A DNA stretch of 42,635 nucleotides, from NCBI RefSeq assembly GCF_016135805.1, contig NZ_JADWOX010000029.1:1-42635 (forward strand), given 5' to 3'. Positions 6,537 to 14,187 of this stretch are shown here, one piece after another (the first letter of the stretch is position 1; every line of letters starts with the position of its first letter). The translations under genes were made by a program, and so were the position numbers. The notes beneath the pieces are model-generated. The model was not told the DNA's origin, made no database searches, and saw nothing but the letters and a program-made list of their open reading frames with translations. The DNA comes from Caulobacter hibisci. Its GTDB lineage: Bacteria; Pseudomonadota; Alphaproteobacteria; Caulobacterales; Caulobacteraceae.

Positions 6537-9052
6537 CGGCGTCTCTTGGAATCGGCGTCCGCGGCGAGCTTGCGCACAGTTCGGGCCAGCTGGTCCAGAG
6601 TGGTCTTGGACTTGGTCAGAACCGCGTCGACCGAGGCCGCCAAGGCCTTGTCTTCGAGCGTCTGGGCCGAAAACACGATCACCGGCACGGAGCGCTCGCC
6701 GTTGTTCAACTCACCCAGAAGTTCCACGCCGTTGCCGTCTCCGAGGCCAAGGTCGAGGATGAGCACGTCGGGACGATTGAGCGTCAGGGCCGCCCGGGCG
6801 GCGCGCACGCTGTCGGCATGATGGATCGTGCAGCGCTCCTGCAGGGCGTCGCGGACCACGGCGTGGACGTCCGGGTCGTCCTCGACGTGCAGCACCTCGA
6901 TGCGGCGGGCGTCGGCGTGGCCGTTGACGGCGCGGTGCACGGCGGTGCGCAGGCGATCCAGGTCGATCGGCTTTTGCAGCCAGTCGACGACGTCCAGCGC
7001 CTCGCCCCGACCTTCGGCGGCCTCGGCCGAGATCACCAGGGCGGGGATGTCGCGGGTATTGGCGTCGGCGCGCAGGCGGCGCAGCAGGTCCAGGCCGCTG
7101 CCGTCGGGCAGGCGCACGTCGGTGACGAAGGCGTCGAAGCCGCCGATCTCCAGCACCGCGCTGGCCGAGGCGACATCGCCGACCGTGTGCACTCGCACCC
7201 CGGCCTGGCGCAGGGCCTCGGACAGGATGGCGGCGATGTCGGGGTCGTCCTCGCACAGCAGCACCCGCGCCGAGCCCTCGCTGGTGTCGATCACCCGGGG
7301 GCGGGTCTCGATTGTCGCCAGCTCGAACTGGAAGGTCGCGCCCTGGCCGGGCTCGGAGTCGAACCACAGCCGGCCGCCGTGGCGCTGGACGATCTCGCGC
7401 GAGATGGCCAGGCCCAGGCCCGTGCCGCCCTTCTGGCGGGTGTCGGAAGCGTCGGCCTGGGCGAACTTGGAGAAGATGCGGTCGCGGAAGGCCTCGGGCA
7501 CGCCGGGGCCGTGGTCACGCACCGAGAACCGTAGCAGCCCCGCCGCCGGGCTCTCGACCTTGACCTCGACCACCCCGCCGGCCGGCGAATACTTGGCGGC
7601 GTTGGACAGCAGGTTGGCGGCCACCTGGGCCAGGCGGTCGGCGTCGCCGCGCACCGGTCCCAGGTTCGGCGCGACCTCCAGGGCGAAGCTCACGCCCAGC
7701 TGGCCGCCGAGGCCGGCCATGCCATCGACGGCGCGCTGGGCCAGTTCGCCCAGGTCCAGCGGCTGGAGGGAAAACTCCATCTGGCCGGACTCGATCTTCT
7801 CGATGTCGAGGATGTCGTTGATCAGCCGCACCAGGCGCTGGCAGTTGTTGTGGGCGATGCCCAGCAGGCGCGCGGCGCGCTCGGGCAAGGCCCCGGCCGC
7901 CCCGCCGACCAGCAGGCCGAGCGAGCCGGCGATCGAGGTCAGGGGCGTGCGCAGCTCGTGGCTGACGGTGGAGACGAACTCGGCCTTCAGCCGCTCGACC
8001 CGGCGGCGCTCGGAGATGTCGCGGATCGAGGCGGCGATGCGCTCGCCCTCGGGCAGGCGCACCAGGCCGATCGAGGCCTCGACGGGGAAGGTGGTCCCGT
8101 CCGGCCGATAGGCGATGAACTCGCGCAGCACGCCCTTGGACAGGTCCTCGCCGCCGGCCAGGTGCTGGACGAACAGCTGGCCGCGGTCGGGCAGGTCGAC
8201 GAACTGGGCCAGGGCCCGGCGGACCAGGGTCTCGCGCGGCAGGCCGAACATGACCTCGGCGGCCTTGTTGACCGTCTCGATCGTGCCGCTGGGATTGAGG
8301 GTGACGATGGCGTCCTGGGCGTTGTCGAGGATGGCGTCCAGGCGCCCGGCCGTGGCCTGGGCCACGGTGAACAGCTGCTGGCGGGCGCGGATCTGGCGCG
8401 ACAGCAGCAGGAAGGCGGCCAGCAGGAACACCACCAGCACCACGAACAGGGCCTGGGTCAGGCGTTCGGTGCGCAGGGTCAGGGCGTCGTTGGCGGCGAT
8501 CCGGCGGTCGAGGGCGGCCTTGTCGGCGGCCTGCAGCTCTTTGATGACCTCGCGGATCTGGTCCATGATCACCTTGCCCTTGCCGCTGGAGACCAGGGTC
8601 CGGGCCGCGTCGTGACCTTGTTCGCGGCGCAGGCGGATGCCGTCGGCCATGGTCCGCTGCTTCTGCTCGATCAGGGCTTCCAGCCTGTCGAAGACTGGGT
8701 CGTCGCCAGCGATCAGGTCGCCGACGTCCTCCTGGCGCAAGCTGCGCAGCGAGGCCAGCTGGCTGGGCAGGCGGCGCTGGGCGGCGTCGTAGGGCTCAAG
8801 GAACCGGTCCTGGCCGGTGATCACGAAGCCGCGCTGGCCGGTCTCGGAATCCTGCATCAGCGAAAACACCGTCTGCAGCTGCATGCGCTGTTCGTAGGAG
8901 TGGTCGACCGCCTCGCGCAGCACGCGGCCGCGGGTGAACTCGCGCTGGATCTCCCAGGTGGTCAGCAGCAGCAGCAACGGGGCGATCACCAGGCCGAGGA
9001 TGACCGAGATCAGCAGGCCGCGCTGCTCGCGGCGCAGGAGGAAGCTGGTCAT
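6533..9052 (-). CDS. Hybrid histidine kinase: CHASE3-PAS-HisKA-HATPase-REC-REC
   Basis: An 839-residue hybrid sensor kinase. One membrane helix is at about 12-32 and a second at about 201-217. Between them lies a CHASE3 domain with the hallmark QDSETGQRGFVITG (67-80). PAS spans about 235-345. In HisKA, H365 lies in STVSHELRTPL. The ATPase boxes are NLLSNAAKYSP, DHGPG (513-517) and GTGLGLAI (543-550). Two receivers follow, with D645 in VTDVRLPDGSG and D767 in LILDLGLGDGNG. There is no built-in Hpt; one is encoded two genes downstream. The operon overlaps support a relay of kinase to receivers to Hpt to the single-domain receiver. The stimulus is unknown. Confidence 0.93.
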   Translation of the reverse strand: MTSFLLRREQRGLLISVILGLVIAPLLLLLTTWEIQREFTRGRVLREAVDHSYEQRMQLQTVFSLMQDSETGQRGFVITGQDRFLEPYDAAQRRLPSQLASLRSLRQEDVGDLIAGDDPVFDRLEALIEQKQRTMADGIRLRREQGHDAARTLVSSGKGKVIMDQIREVIKELQAADKAALDRRIAANDALTLRTERLTQALFVVLVVFLLAAFLLLSRQIRARQQLFTVAQATAGRLDAILDNAQDAIVTLNPSGTIETVNKAAEVMFGLPRETLVRRALAQFVDLPDRGQLFVQHLAGGEDLSKGVLREFIAYRPDGTTFPVEASIGLVRLPEGERIAASIRDISERRRVERLKAEFVSTVSHELRTPLTSIAGSLGLLVGGAAGALPERAARLLGIAHNNCQRLVRLINDILDIEKIESGQMEFSLQPLDLGELAQRAVDGMAGLGGQLGVSFALEVAPNLGPVRGDADRLAQVAANLLSNAAKYSPAGGVVEVKVESPAAGLLRFSVRDHGPGVPEAFRDRIFSKFAQADASDTRQKGGTGLGLAISREIVQRHGGRLWFDSEPGQGATFQFELATIETRPRVIDTSEGSARVLLCEDDPDIAAILSEALRQAGVRVHTVGDVASASAVLEIGGFDAFVTDVRLPDGSGLDLLRRLRADANTRDIPALVISAEAAEGRGEALDVVDWLQKPIDLDRLRTAVHRAVNGHADARRIEVLHVEDDPDVHAVVRDALQERCTIHHADSVRAARAALTLNRPDVLILDLGLGDGNGVELLGELNNGERSVPVIVFSAQTLEDKALAASVDAVLTKSKTTLDQLARTVRKLAADADSKRRR

Positions 9053-9233
9053 GATCGTGCGTTTCCTCGCGGCTTTCGAGTCGCACTTTACGGCCGGTCG
9101 AGGGCGCGACTCAACGCGGCATTCCCGTGACGCTTTTCCGGGGTCTCTCCACCCGACGTTGACTTACCCCGGGTCACGCCGAAACCTTGTTCTTCGAACG
9201 GCCGCGTCAGACGGCTTCACCGGGAGAGCAGTG

Positions 9234-10835
9234 ATGAGCCACGACGCCGTCGATTTCGCCCGTATGCCGACGCTGGGCGACGTTCCTCGCTATCACGCCC
9301 AGGTGCGCCCCGACGCCATCGCCTTCGCCTTCGAGGGTCGCGAGACCAGTTTCGCCGCGCTCGACCGCAGCACAAACCAGGTCGCCCGGGCCCTGATCGC
9401 CGAGGGCCTGAAGCCCGGCGACCGCATCGCCTATGTCGGCAAGAACAGCGACCACTATTTCGAGCTGCTGCTCGGCGCGGCCAAGGCCGGGGTGGTCATG
9501 GCCCCGATCGGCTGGCGCCTGGCCCCGGCCGAGATCGCCTACATCGTCGCCGACACCGAGGCGAAGATGGTCTTCGTCGGTCCCGAACTGGTCGAGCATG
9601 TCGGCGAGGTGGCCAAGCTGTTGGAAGGACCGCGCCCGCCGGTCGTGGCGATGGAGGCCAGGGACGAGAGCGACCCGCCCGCCTATCCCGCCTGGCGCGA
9701 CGCCCAGGACGACGGCGATCCGGCCGTGCCGATCGCCTCGTCCGAGGTGGTGCTGCAGCTCTACACCTCGGGCACCACCGGTCGGCCCAAGGGCGCGATG
9801 CTGACCCACGACAATCTGCTGGCGATGCGCAAGGCCGCCGCCGAGCAGACGGCCATGCCCTGGAACGTCTGGGGGCCGGACGACGTCAGCCTGGTGGCCA
9901 TGCCCGTCGGCCATATCGGCGGCACCGGCTGGGGGCTGGTGGGGCTGTTCAACGGGGCCAAGGGCGTGGTGGCGCGGGAGTTCGATCCGTTCAAGGTGCT
10001 GGACTTCATCGAGCACGACCGGGTGTCGAAGATGTTCCTGGTGCCGGCCGCCTTGCAGATCGTCGTGCGCCTGCCGCGCGCTCGCCAGATCGACTATTCG
10101 CGGCTGAGCTACATCCTCTATGGCGCGGCCCCGATCCCGCTGGACCTGCTGCGCGAGAGCATAGAGGTGTTCGGCTGCGGCTTCGTCCAGCAGTACGGCA
10201 TGACCGAGACCACCGGCACGGTGGTCTATCTGCCGCCGGAAGACCACGATCCGGCCGGCAACACCCGCATGCGCTCGGCCGGCCTGCCCATGCCGGGGGT
10301 CGAGCTGCGCATCCTCGACGAGGCCGGCGGCGTTCTGCCTGCGAACACCGTCGGAGAGATCGCCGTGCGCAGCGCCTCGAACATGGCCGGCTACTGGAAG
10401 CTGGACGCGGCCACCGCCGCGACCATCGACGCCGAGGGCTGGCTGCGCACCGGCGACGCCGGCTACCTGGACGAGGACGGCTACCTCTTCATCCACGACC
10501 GGGTGAAGGACATGATCGTCTCCGGCGGCGAGAACATCTATCCGGCCGAGGTGGAGAGCGCCGTCTACGGCCACCCGCATGTCGGCGAGGTGGCGGTGAT
10601 CGGCGTGCCCGACGACAAGTGGGGCGAGGCGGTCAAGGCGGTGGTCGCGCCCAAGCCCGGGATCACGCCCGACGCCGACGACATCATCGCCTTCGCCCGC
10701 ACGCGGATCGCCCACTTCAAGGCCCCCAAGAGCGTCGACTTCGTCGAGGCCTTGCCGCGCAACGCCTCGGGCAAGATCCTGCGCCGACAGTTGCGCGAGC
10801 CCTATTGGGTCGGGCGCGAACGACGGGTGAACTGA
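9234..10835 (+). CDS. Acyl-CoA synthetase / AMP-dependent fatty-acid CoA ligase
   Basis: A 533-residue member of the adenylate-forming superfamily that activates a carboxylic acid to an acyl-CoA. Visible motifs are YTSGTTGRPKG (177-187, ATP/AMP loop), YGMTETTG (A5), WLRTGDAGYLDEDGY (A7), DRVKDMIVSGGENIYPAEVE (A8) and the C-terminal catalytic lysine K514 in NASGKILRR. The ATG at 9234 follows GGGAGAG at good spacing; the open frame upstream looks non-coding. Its stop overlaps the next gene's start, so it is co-translated with a DUF2236 oxygenase. The chain length of the substrate cannot be told from sequence. Confidence 0.92.
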   Translation: MSHDAVDFARMPTLGDVPRYHAQVRPDAIAFAFEGRETSFAALDRSTNQVARALIAEGLKPGDRIAYVGKNSDHYFELLLGAAKAGVVMAPIGWRLAPAEIAYIVADTEAKMVFVGPELVEHVGEVAKLLEGPRPPVVAMEARDESDPPAYPAWRDAQDDGDPAVPIASSEVVLQLYTSGTTGRPKGAMLTHDNLLAMRKAAAEQTAMPWNVWGPDDVSLVAMPVGHIGGTGWGLVGLFNGAKGVVAREFDPFKVLDFIEHDRVSKMFLVPAALQIVVRLPRARQIDYSRLSYILYGAAPIPLDLLRESIEVFGCGFVQQYGMTETTGTVVYLPPEDHDPAGNTRMRSAGLPMPGVELRILDEAGGVLPANTVGEIAVRSASNMAGYWKLDAATAATIDAEGWLRTGDAGYLDEDGYLFIHDRVKDMIVSGGENIYPAEVESAVYGHPHVGEVAVIGVPDDKWGEAVKAVVAPKPGITPDADDIIAFARTRIAHFKAPKSVDFVEALPRNASGKILRRQLREPYWVGRERRVN

Positions 10836-11740
10836 TGGCCGATCCCCTTTCGCGCGCCGCCGCCCGCCTGCTGACGCCCGACGGCGGACCGGCCATCGAC
10901 TTCTCCGCCCCGGCTGGCGCGGCGGCCCTGATCGGTCCGGACTCGGTGTCGTGGCGGGTGTTCAAGAACCCGGTGTCGTTGTTCGTCGGCGGGATCACGG
11001 CGGTGATCCTGGAGCTGGCCGAGCCGCGCGTGCGCTCGGGGGTCTGGGACCATTCCAGCTTCAAGGCGCAGCCGCTGAAGCGCTTGAAGCGCACGGGACT
11101 GGCGGCCATGGTCACCGTCTACGGCCCCCGCGCCGTGGCCGAGAAGATGATCGCCGGCGTGGTGCGCATGCACGGTCACGTGACGGGCCAGACGCCGGGC
11201 GGCGTCGCCTACCAGGCCAACGATCCGGTGTTGCTCGACTGGGTGCAGGCCACGGCCAGCTTCGGCTTCATCGCCGCCTATGACGCCTATGCCAGCGCCC
11301 TGAGCCCGGCCGAGCGCGACGCCGCCTTCGCCGAGGCCGCCCCCGGCGCGCGGCTCTACGGCGCGACCGGCGCCCCGACCAGCGAGGCCGAGTGGAAGCG
11401 GCAGCTCGCCCTGATGCTGCCGAGCCTGGAGCCATCGGACATCGTCTTCGAGTTCCTCGACATCATGACCAGGACGCCCCTGCTGCCGGGGCCGCTGCGG
11501 CTGATCCAGAAGCCGCTGGTGCGGGCGGCTGTGGAGATCACGCCGGTCGAAGTGCGCGCGCGGCTGGGCCTGGGCGAGGCCTGGCAGTTGAACGGCGTCG
11601 AGCGGCGGCTGGTGCGCCTGGCGGGCGCCAGCGCCGACAAGGTGCCGATCAAGGGCTCGCCGGCCGTCGAGTCCAGCCGGCGCATGGGCCTGCCCGACGA
11701 CTACCTCTATCGCCCCCCCTATCGTCGAGGGGCGGCCTGA
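10835..11740 (+). CDS. DUF2236/MpaB-family oxygenase-like protein
   Basis: A 301-residue protein of the DUF2236 family, which includes latex-clearing protein (a haem b oxygenase) and the fungal cleaving enzyme MpaB. Supporting segments are SVSWRVFKNPVSLFVGGITA, VWDHSSFKAQPLKRLKRTG, VRMHGHVTGQTPGG, then DPVLLDWVQATASFGFI. The MHGHV histidines are candidate haem or metal ligands, inferred from the family pattern. The stop and start codons overlap as TGATG with the acyl-CoA ligase, suggesting that both act on a common lipid or terpenoid substrate. No signal peptide is seen. Confidence 0.82.
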   Translation: MADPLSRAAARLLTPDGGPAIDFSAPAGAAALIGPDSVSWRVFKNPVSLFVGGITAVILELAEPRVRSGVWDHSSFKAQPLKRLKRTGLAAMVTVYGPRAVAEKMIAGVVRMHGHVTGQTPGGVAYQANDPVLLDWVQATASFGFIAAYDAYASALSPAERDAAFAEAAPGARLYGATGAPTSEAEWKRQLALMLPSLEPSDIVFEFLDIMTRTPLLPGPLRLIQKPLVRAAVEITPVEVRARLGLGEAWQLNGVERRLVRLAGASADKVPIKGSPAVESSRRMGLPDDYLYRPPYRRGAA

Positions 11741-11780
11741 GGCAGTCTCGCCCCAGCAAGCATGACCTGGGGAGGGCATG

Positions 11781-12221
11781 ATGAGCGAGATGCAGGCCAG
11801 GACACCCTGGCACCTGTGGCTGGTGGGCGGGTTCGCCGTGCTGTTCAACGCCATCGGCGTCTTCGACTTCGTGATGAGCATGGCCCAGGGGCCGGCCTAC
11901 ATGGCCAAGGCCGGCATGACCCCGGCCCAGATTGACCACTACCAACAGATGCCGGCCTGGATGACCGTGGTCTGGGCCGTCGGCGTGTTCGGGGCCTTCG
12001 GGGCTTCGGTGCTTATCCTGTTGCGCAACAGGCTGTCGGCCCCGGTGTTCGCCGTGTCGCTGGCGGCCTTCCTGCTGAGCCTGGCCTATACCTACGTCCT
12101 GACCGACGGCGGCAAGATCATGGGCTCTCAGATGGCCGTCACCAGCGCGGTGATCGCCTTCCTGCTGGTGCTGTTCATGCTCTACGCCGGCTGGCAGGCC
12201 CGGCGGGGCGTGTTGCGATAG
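11781..12221 (+). CDS. Small four-helix membrane protein, function unknown
   Basis: A 146-residue protein with four hydrophobic helices: WLVGGFAVLFNAIGVFDFVM, WMTVVWAVGVFGAFGASVLI, PVFAVSLAAFLLSLAYTYVL and MAVTSAVIAFLLVLFMLYAG. Between helices one and two is a polar segment, MAKAGMTPAQIDHYQQMPAW. I do not recognise a function from sequence. Two ATG codons stand in a row (11778, 11781); the second is better spaced from GGAGGG. It lies 40 bp after the oxygenase gene on the same strand and may share its transcript. Confidence 0.75.
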   Translation: MSEMQARTPWHLWLVGGFAVLFNAIGVFDFVMSMAQGPAYMAKAGMTPAQIDHYQQMPAWMTVVWAVGVFGAFGASVLILLRNRLSAPVFAVSLAAFLLSLAYTYVLTDGGKIMGSQMAVTSAVIAFLLVLFMLYAGWQARRGVLR

Positions 12222-12229
12222 GGCTGGCT

Positions 12230-12254
12230 CGATATGTGTCCAAGGCACATATCG
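12230..12254. terminator. Hairpin between convergent genes
   Basis: A perfect 9-bp inverted repeat, CGATATGTG and CACATATCG, with a 7-base loop. It lies between the end of the small membrane protein gene and the end of the convergent AT-rich gene. No T run follows directly in either direction, so it is only a possible bidirectional terminator. It is AT-rich like the neighbouring gene and may mark the edge of the inserted segment. Confidence 0.4.
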
Positions 12255-12260
12255 CTGCGG

Positions 12261-12782
12261 CTAACGCCTCTTTTTTCTTAATGCGGTCAATTTGTCCTGC
12301 ATTTCTAGGCGCTGCATTTCATGCAGCTCTGCCAGTCCAGTCGGGTAATATGGCGTTCGTATATCGGAGATAGTAATTCGATCGCTCATTCCCAAGCTTC
12401 GTGAAATTTTCTCGATAATTACAAGGAAACGTTCAGCGGCTCTGTCGCCTTCTCGGCGAATGGTGTCGTCCGTTGCCGCGCGAAAGTGGGCAAGAGCGTC
12501 CCGAACTTCGCGATCATCTATAAAGGCCAAGTCTATGAGATTGAGCGCTGTTACGCAGTCCGGGTGAGATATGTGGGCTCTATTTTGTAATAGGGTGGTG
12601 AATATCATCATTTTTAGGCGGCGCTGCTCGTCGCTTTGCGCTGAATCTCGGCGCAGTTGTTCTGCAAACTGCGCGGCTAATCGTGGAGCTCTGAAACTGG
12701 CCCATACAGCGACGCAGGCTGCTAAAAAGGTCAAAGCTGAAGCGATTGCTTGAACGCCTTCAGCAGAAAAAATGCCTCTCAA
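12261..12782 (-). CDS. DUF6680-like protein encoded in an AT-rich segment
   Basis: A 173-residue protein with one N-terminal hydrophobic helix (about 9-29) and a soluble helical remainder. KMMIFTTLLQNRAHI, VTALNLIDLAFIDDREVRDAL and TPYYPTGLAEL resemble the DUF6680 family as I remember it; no function is known. Its base composition differs strongly from its neighbours: I count 22 G/C among the 60 bases at 12361-12420, against 37 of 60 at 12901-12960. Codon use is also AT-ending, unlike the rest of the window. The start appears to be TTG at 12782, six bases after a GGAGGG ribosome-binding site. It looks like a horizontally acquired single gene. Confidence 0.7.
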   Translation of the reverse strand: MRGIFSAEGVQAIASALTFLAACVAVWASFRAPRLAAQFAEQLRRDSAQSDEQRRLKMMIFTTLLQNRAHISHPDCVTALNLIDLAFIDDREVRDALAHFRAATDDTIRREGDRAAERFLVIIEKISRSLGMSDRITISDIRTPYYPTGLAELHEMQRLEMQDKLTALRKKRR

Positions 12783-12849
12783 AATGCACCCTCCCTTTGC
12801 GCTCTAGCTACTACGAGTCGAGCTTGGGATAGCGTTGATTTTTCGAACC

Positions 12850-14187
12850 TTAAACCAAAGCCGACGCCACCAGCGCCGCCGCGAAGGCGACCAGGCCAGC
12901 TATGGTCGAGGCCACGGTCCAGCTCCGAAACGTCTCGGTCTCCGACAGGCCCAGATACTGCCCGACCAGCCAGAACCCCGCGTCGTTGACGTGGCTGACC
13001 ACGGTGGCGCCGGCGCCGATGCCGATCACCACCAGGGCGACCTGATTGGCGTCCAGCCCGGCGGCGGCGGCCAGCGGCGCTGCCAGGCCCGCGGCGGCGA
13101 CCATGGCGACGGTGGCCGAGCCCTGGGCGATGCGCATGATGGCGGCGATCAGGAAGCCGAACACCAGCGGCGACAGGTGCGCGCCCTCGACGGCGGTGGT
13201 CAGGTGGGCGCCGGCACCGCTGTCGATCAGCACCTGCTTGAAGGCCGCGCCCGCGCCGATCACCAGGGCGATGGCCCCGGCCGGCTCCAGCGCTCGCCCC
13301 GCGATGCCCAGCAGCCGATGCCGGTCGACGCCGCGTCGGCGCAGCAGCACCCAGGCGTAGCCGCAGGCCACGGCCAGGGCGACGAACGGGTGGCCGAAGA
13401 ACTCCAGCCCCGTCCGGACCGGTCCCTCCGGCAAGGCGGCATGGGCCACGGCGCCGGCGACGATCAAGACGAGTGGGGCCAGCATGCCGACCAGGGCTGG
13501 CCACAGGCCGATCAGGGCGTCGGCGCCGCCGTCGTCAGCGACCGGAGAGGTCTCCGGCGCGACGTAGGATCCCTTGCGAAAGGCGGCCAGGGCGTAGAGC
13601 GGTCCGGCGACCAGCACGGCGGGAATGCCGCAGGCCAGGCCCCACAGGGCGATACGCCCATAGTCGGCGTGCAGCAGTTCAGCCGCCGCCACCGGTCCGG
13701 GATGCGGCGGCAGCAGGCCGTGCATCACCGCCAGGCCCGCCAGCACCGGCAGGGCGACGAAGGCCACGGCCTTACCCGAGCGCTGGGCCACGCCCAGCAT
13801 CAGCGGGGCCAGGATGATCAGGGCGACGTCGAAGAACAGGGGGATGCCGACCAGGATGCCGATCGTCGCCAGGGCCCAGGGCGCGCGGCGCACGCCGAAG
13901 CGGTCGAGCAGGGCGCGGGCCATGACGCCGACCCCGCCGCCGGCCTCCAGCAGGGCGCCGAAGATCGAGCCCAGGCCCAGAATCACCGCCACGAAGCCCA
14001 GGGCTTCGCCCGCGCCCTTCTTGACCGAGGCCAGCACGCTGACCGGCTCGGCCCCGAAGGCGATCCCGGCGGCGATGGCGGTCAGCAGCAGGGCGAAGAA
14101 CGCCGGCAGTCTGAGTTTGAGGGTGGCAAAGACCACCAGGGCGACCCCGGCGGCGACGACCAGCAGGGTCCAGAGCGGGCCGTTCAC
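12850..14187 (-). CDS. GntP-family gluconate (sugar acid):H+ symporter
   Basis: A 445-residue inner-membrane permease of the GntP family with a dozen or so hydrophobic segments. Family-like stretches are IFGALLEAGGGVGVMARALLD, GIPLFFDVALIILAPL, HGLLPPHPGPVAAAELL, IAQGSATVAMVAAAGL and VVSHVNDAGFWLVGQYLGLS. GntP proteins import gluconate or related sugar acids with protons. The GTG start at 14187 overlaps the stop of the GH3 gene (GTGA), so the two are translationally coupled. This suggests the permease takes up a product of that exported glycosidase. The exact substrate is not shown. Confidence 0.88.
   Translation of the reverse strand: MNGPLWTLLVVAAGVALVVFATLKLRLPAFFALLLTAIAAGIAFGAEPVSVLASVKKGAGEALGFVAVILGLGSIFGALLEAGGGVGVMARALLDRFGVRRAPWALATIGILVGIPLFFDVALIILAPLMLGVAQRSGKAVAFVALPVLAGLAVMHGLLPPHPGPVAAAELLHADYGRIALWGLACGIPAVLVAGPLYALAAFRKGSYVAPETSPVADDGGADALIGLWPALVGMLAPLVLIVAGAVAHAALPEGPVRTGLEFFGHPFVALAVACGYAWVLLRRRGVDRHRLLGIAGRALEPAGAIALVIGAGAAFKQVLIDSGAGAHLTTAVEGAHLSPLVFGFLIAAIMRIAQGSATVAMVAAAGLAAPLAAAAGLDANQVALVVIGIGAGATVVSHVNDAGFWLVGQYLGLSETETFRSWTVASTIAGLVAFAAALVASALV

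Noticed and set aside
9159..9187. TTGACT as a -35 element before the acyl-CoA ligase gene
   Set aside because: No acceptable -10 element is found at the right spacing, so no promoter is called.
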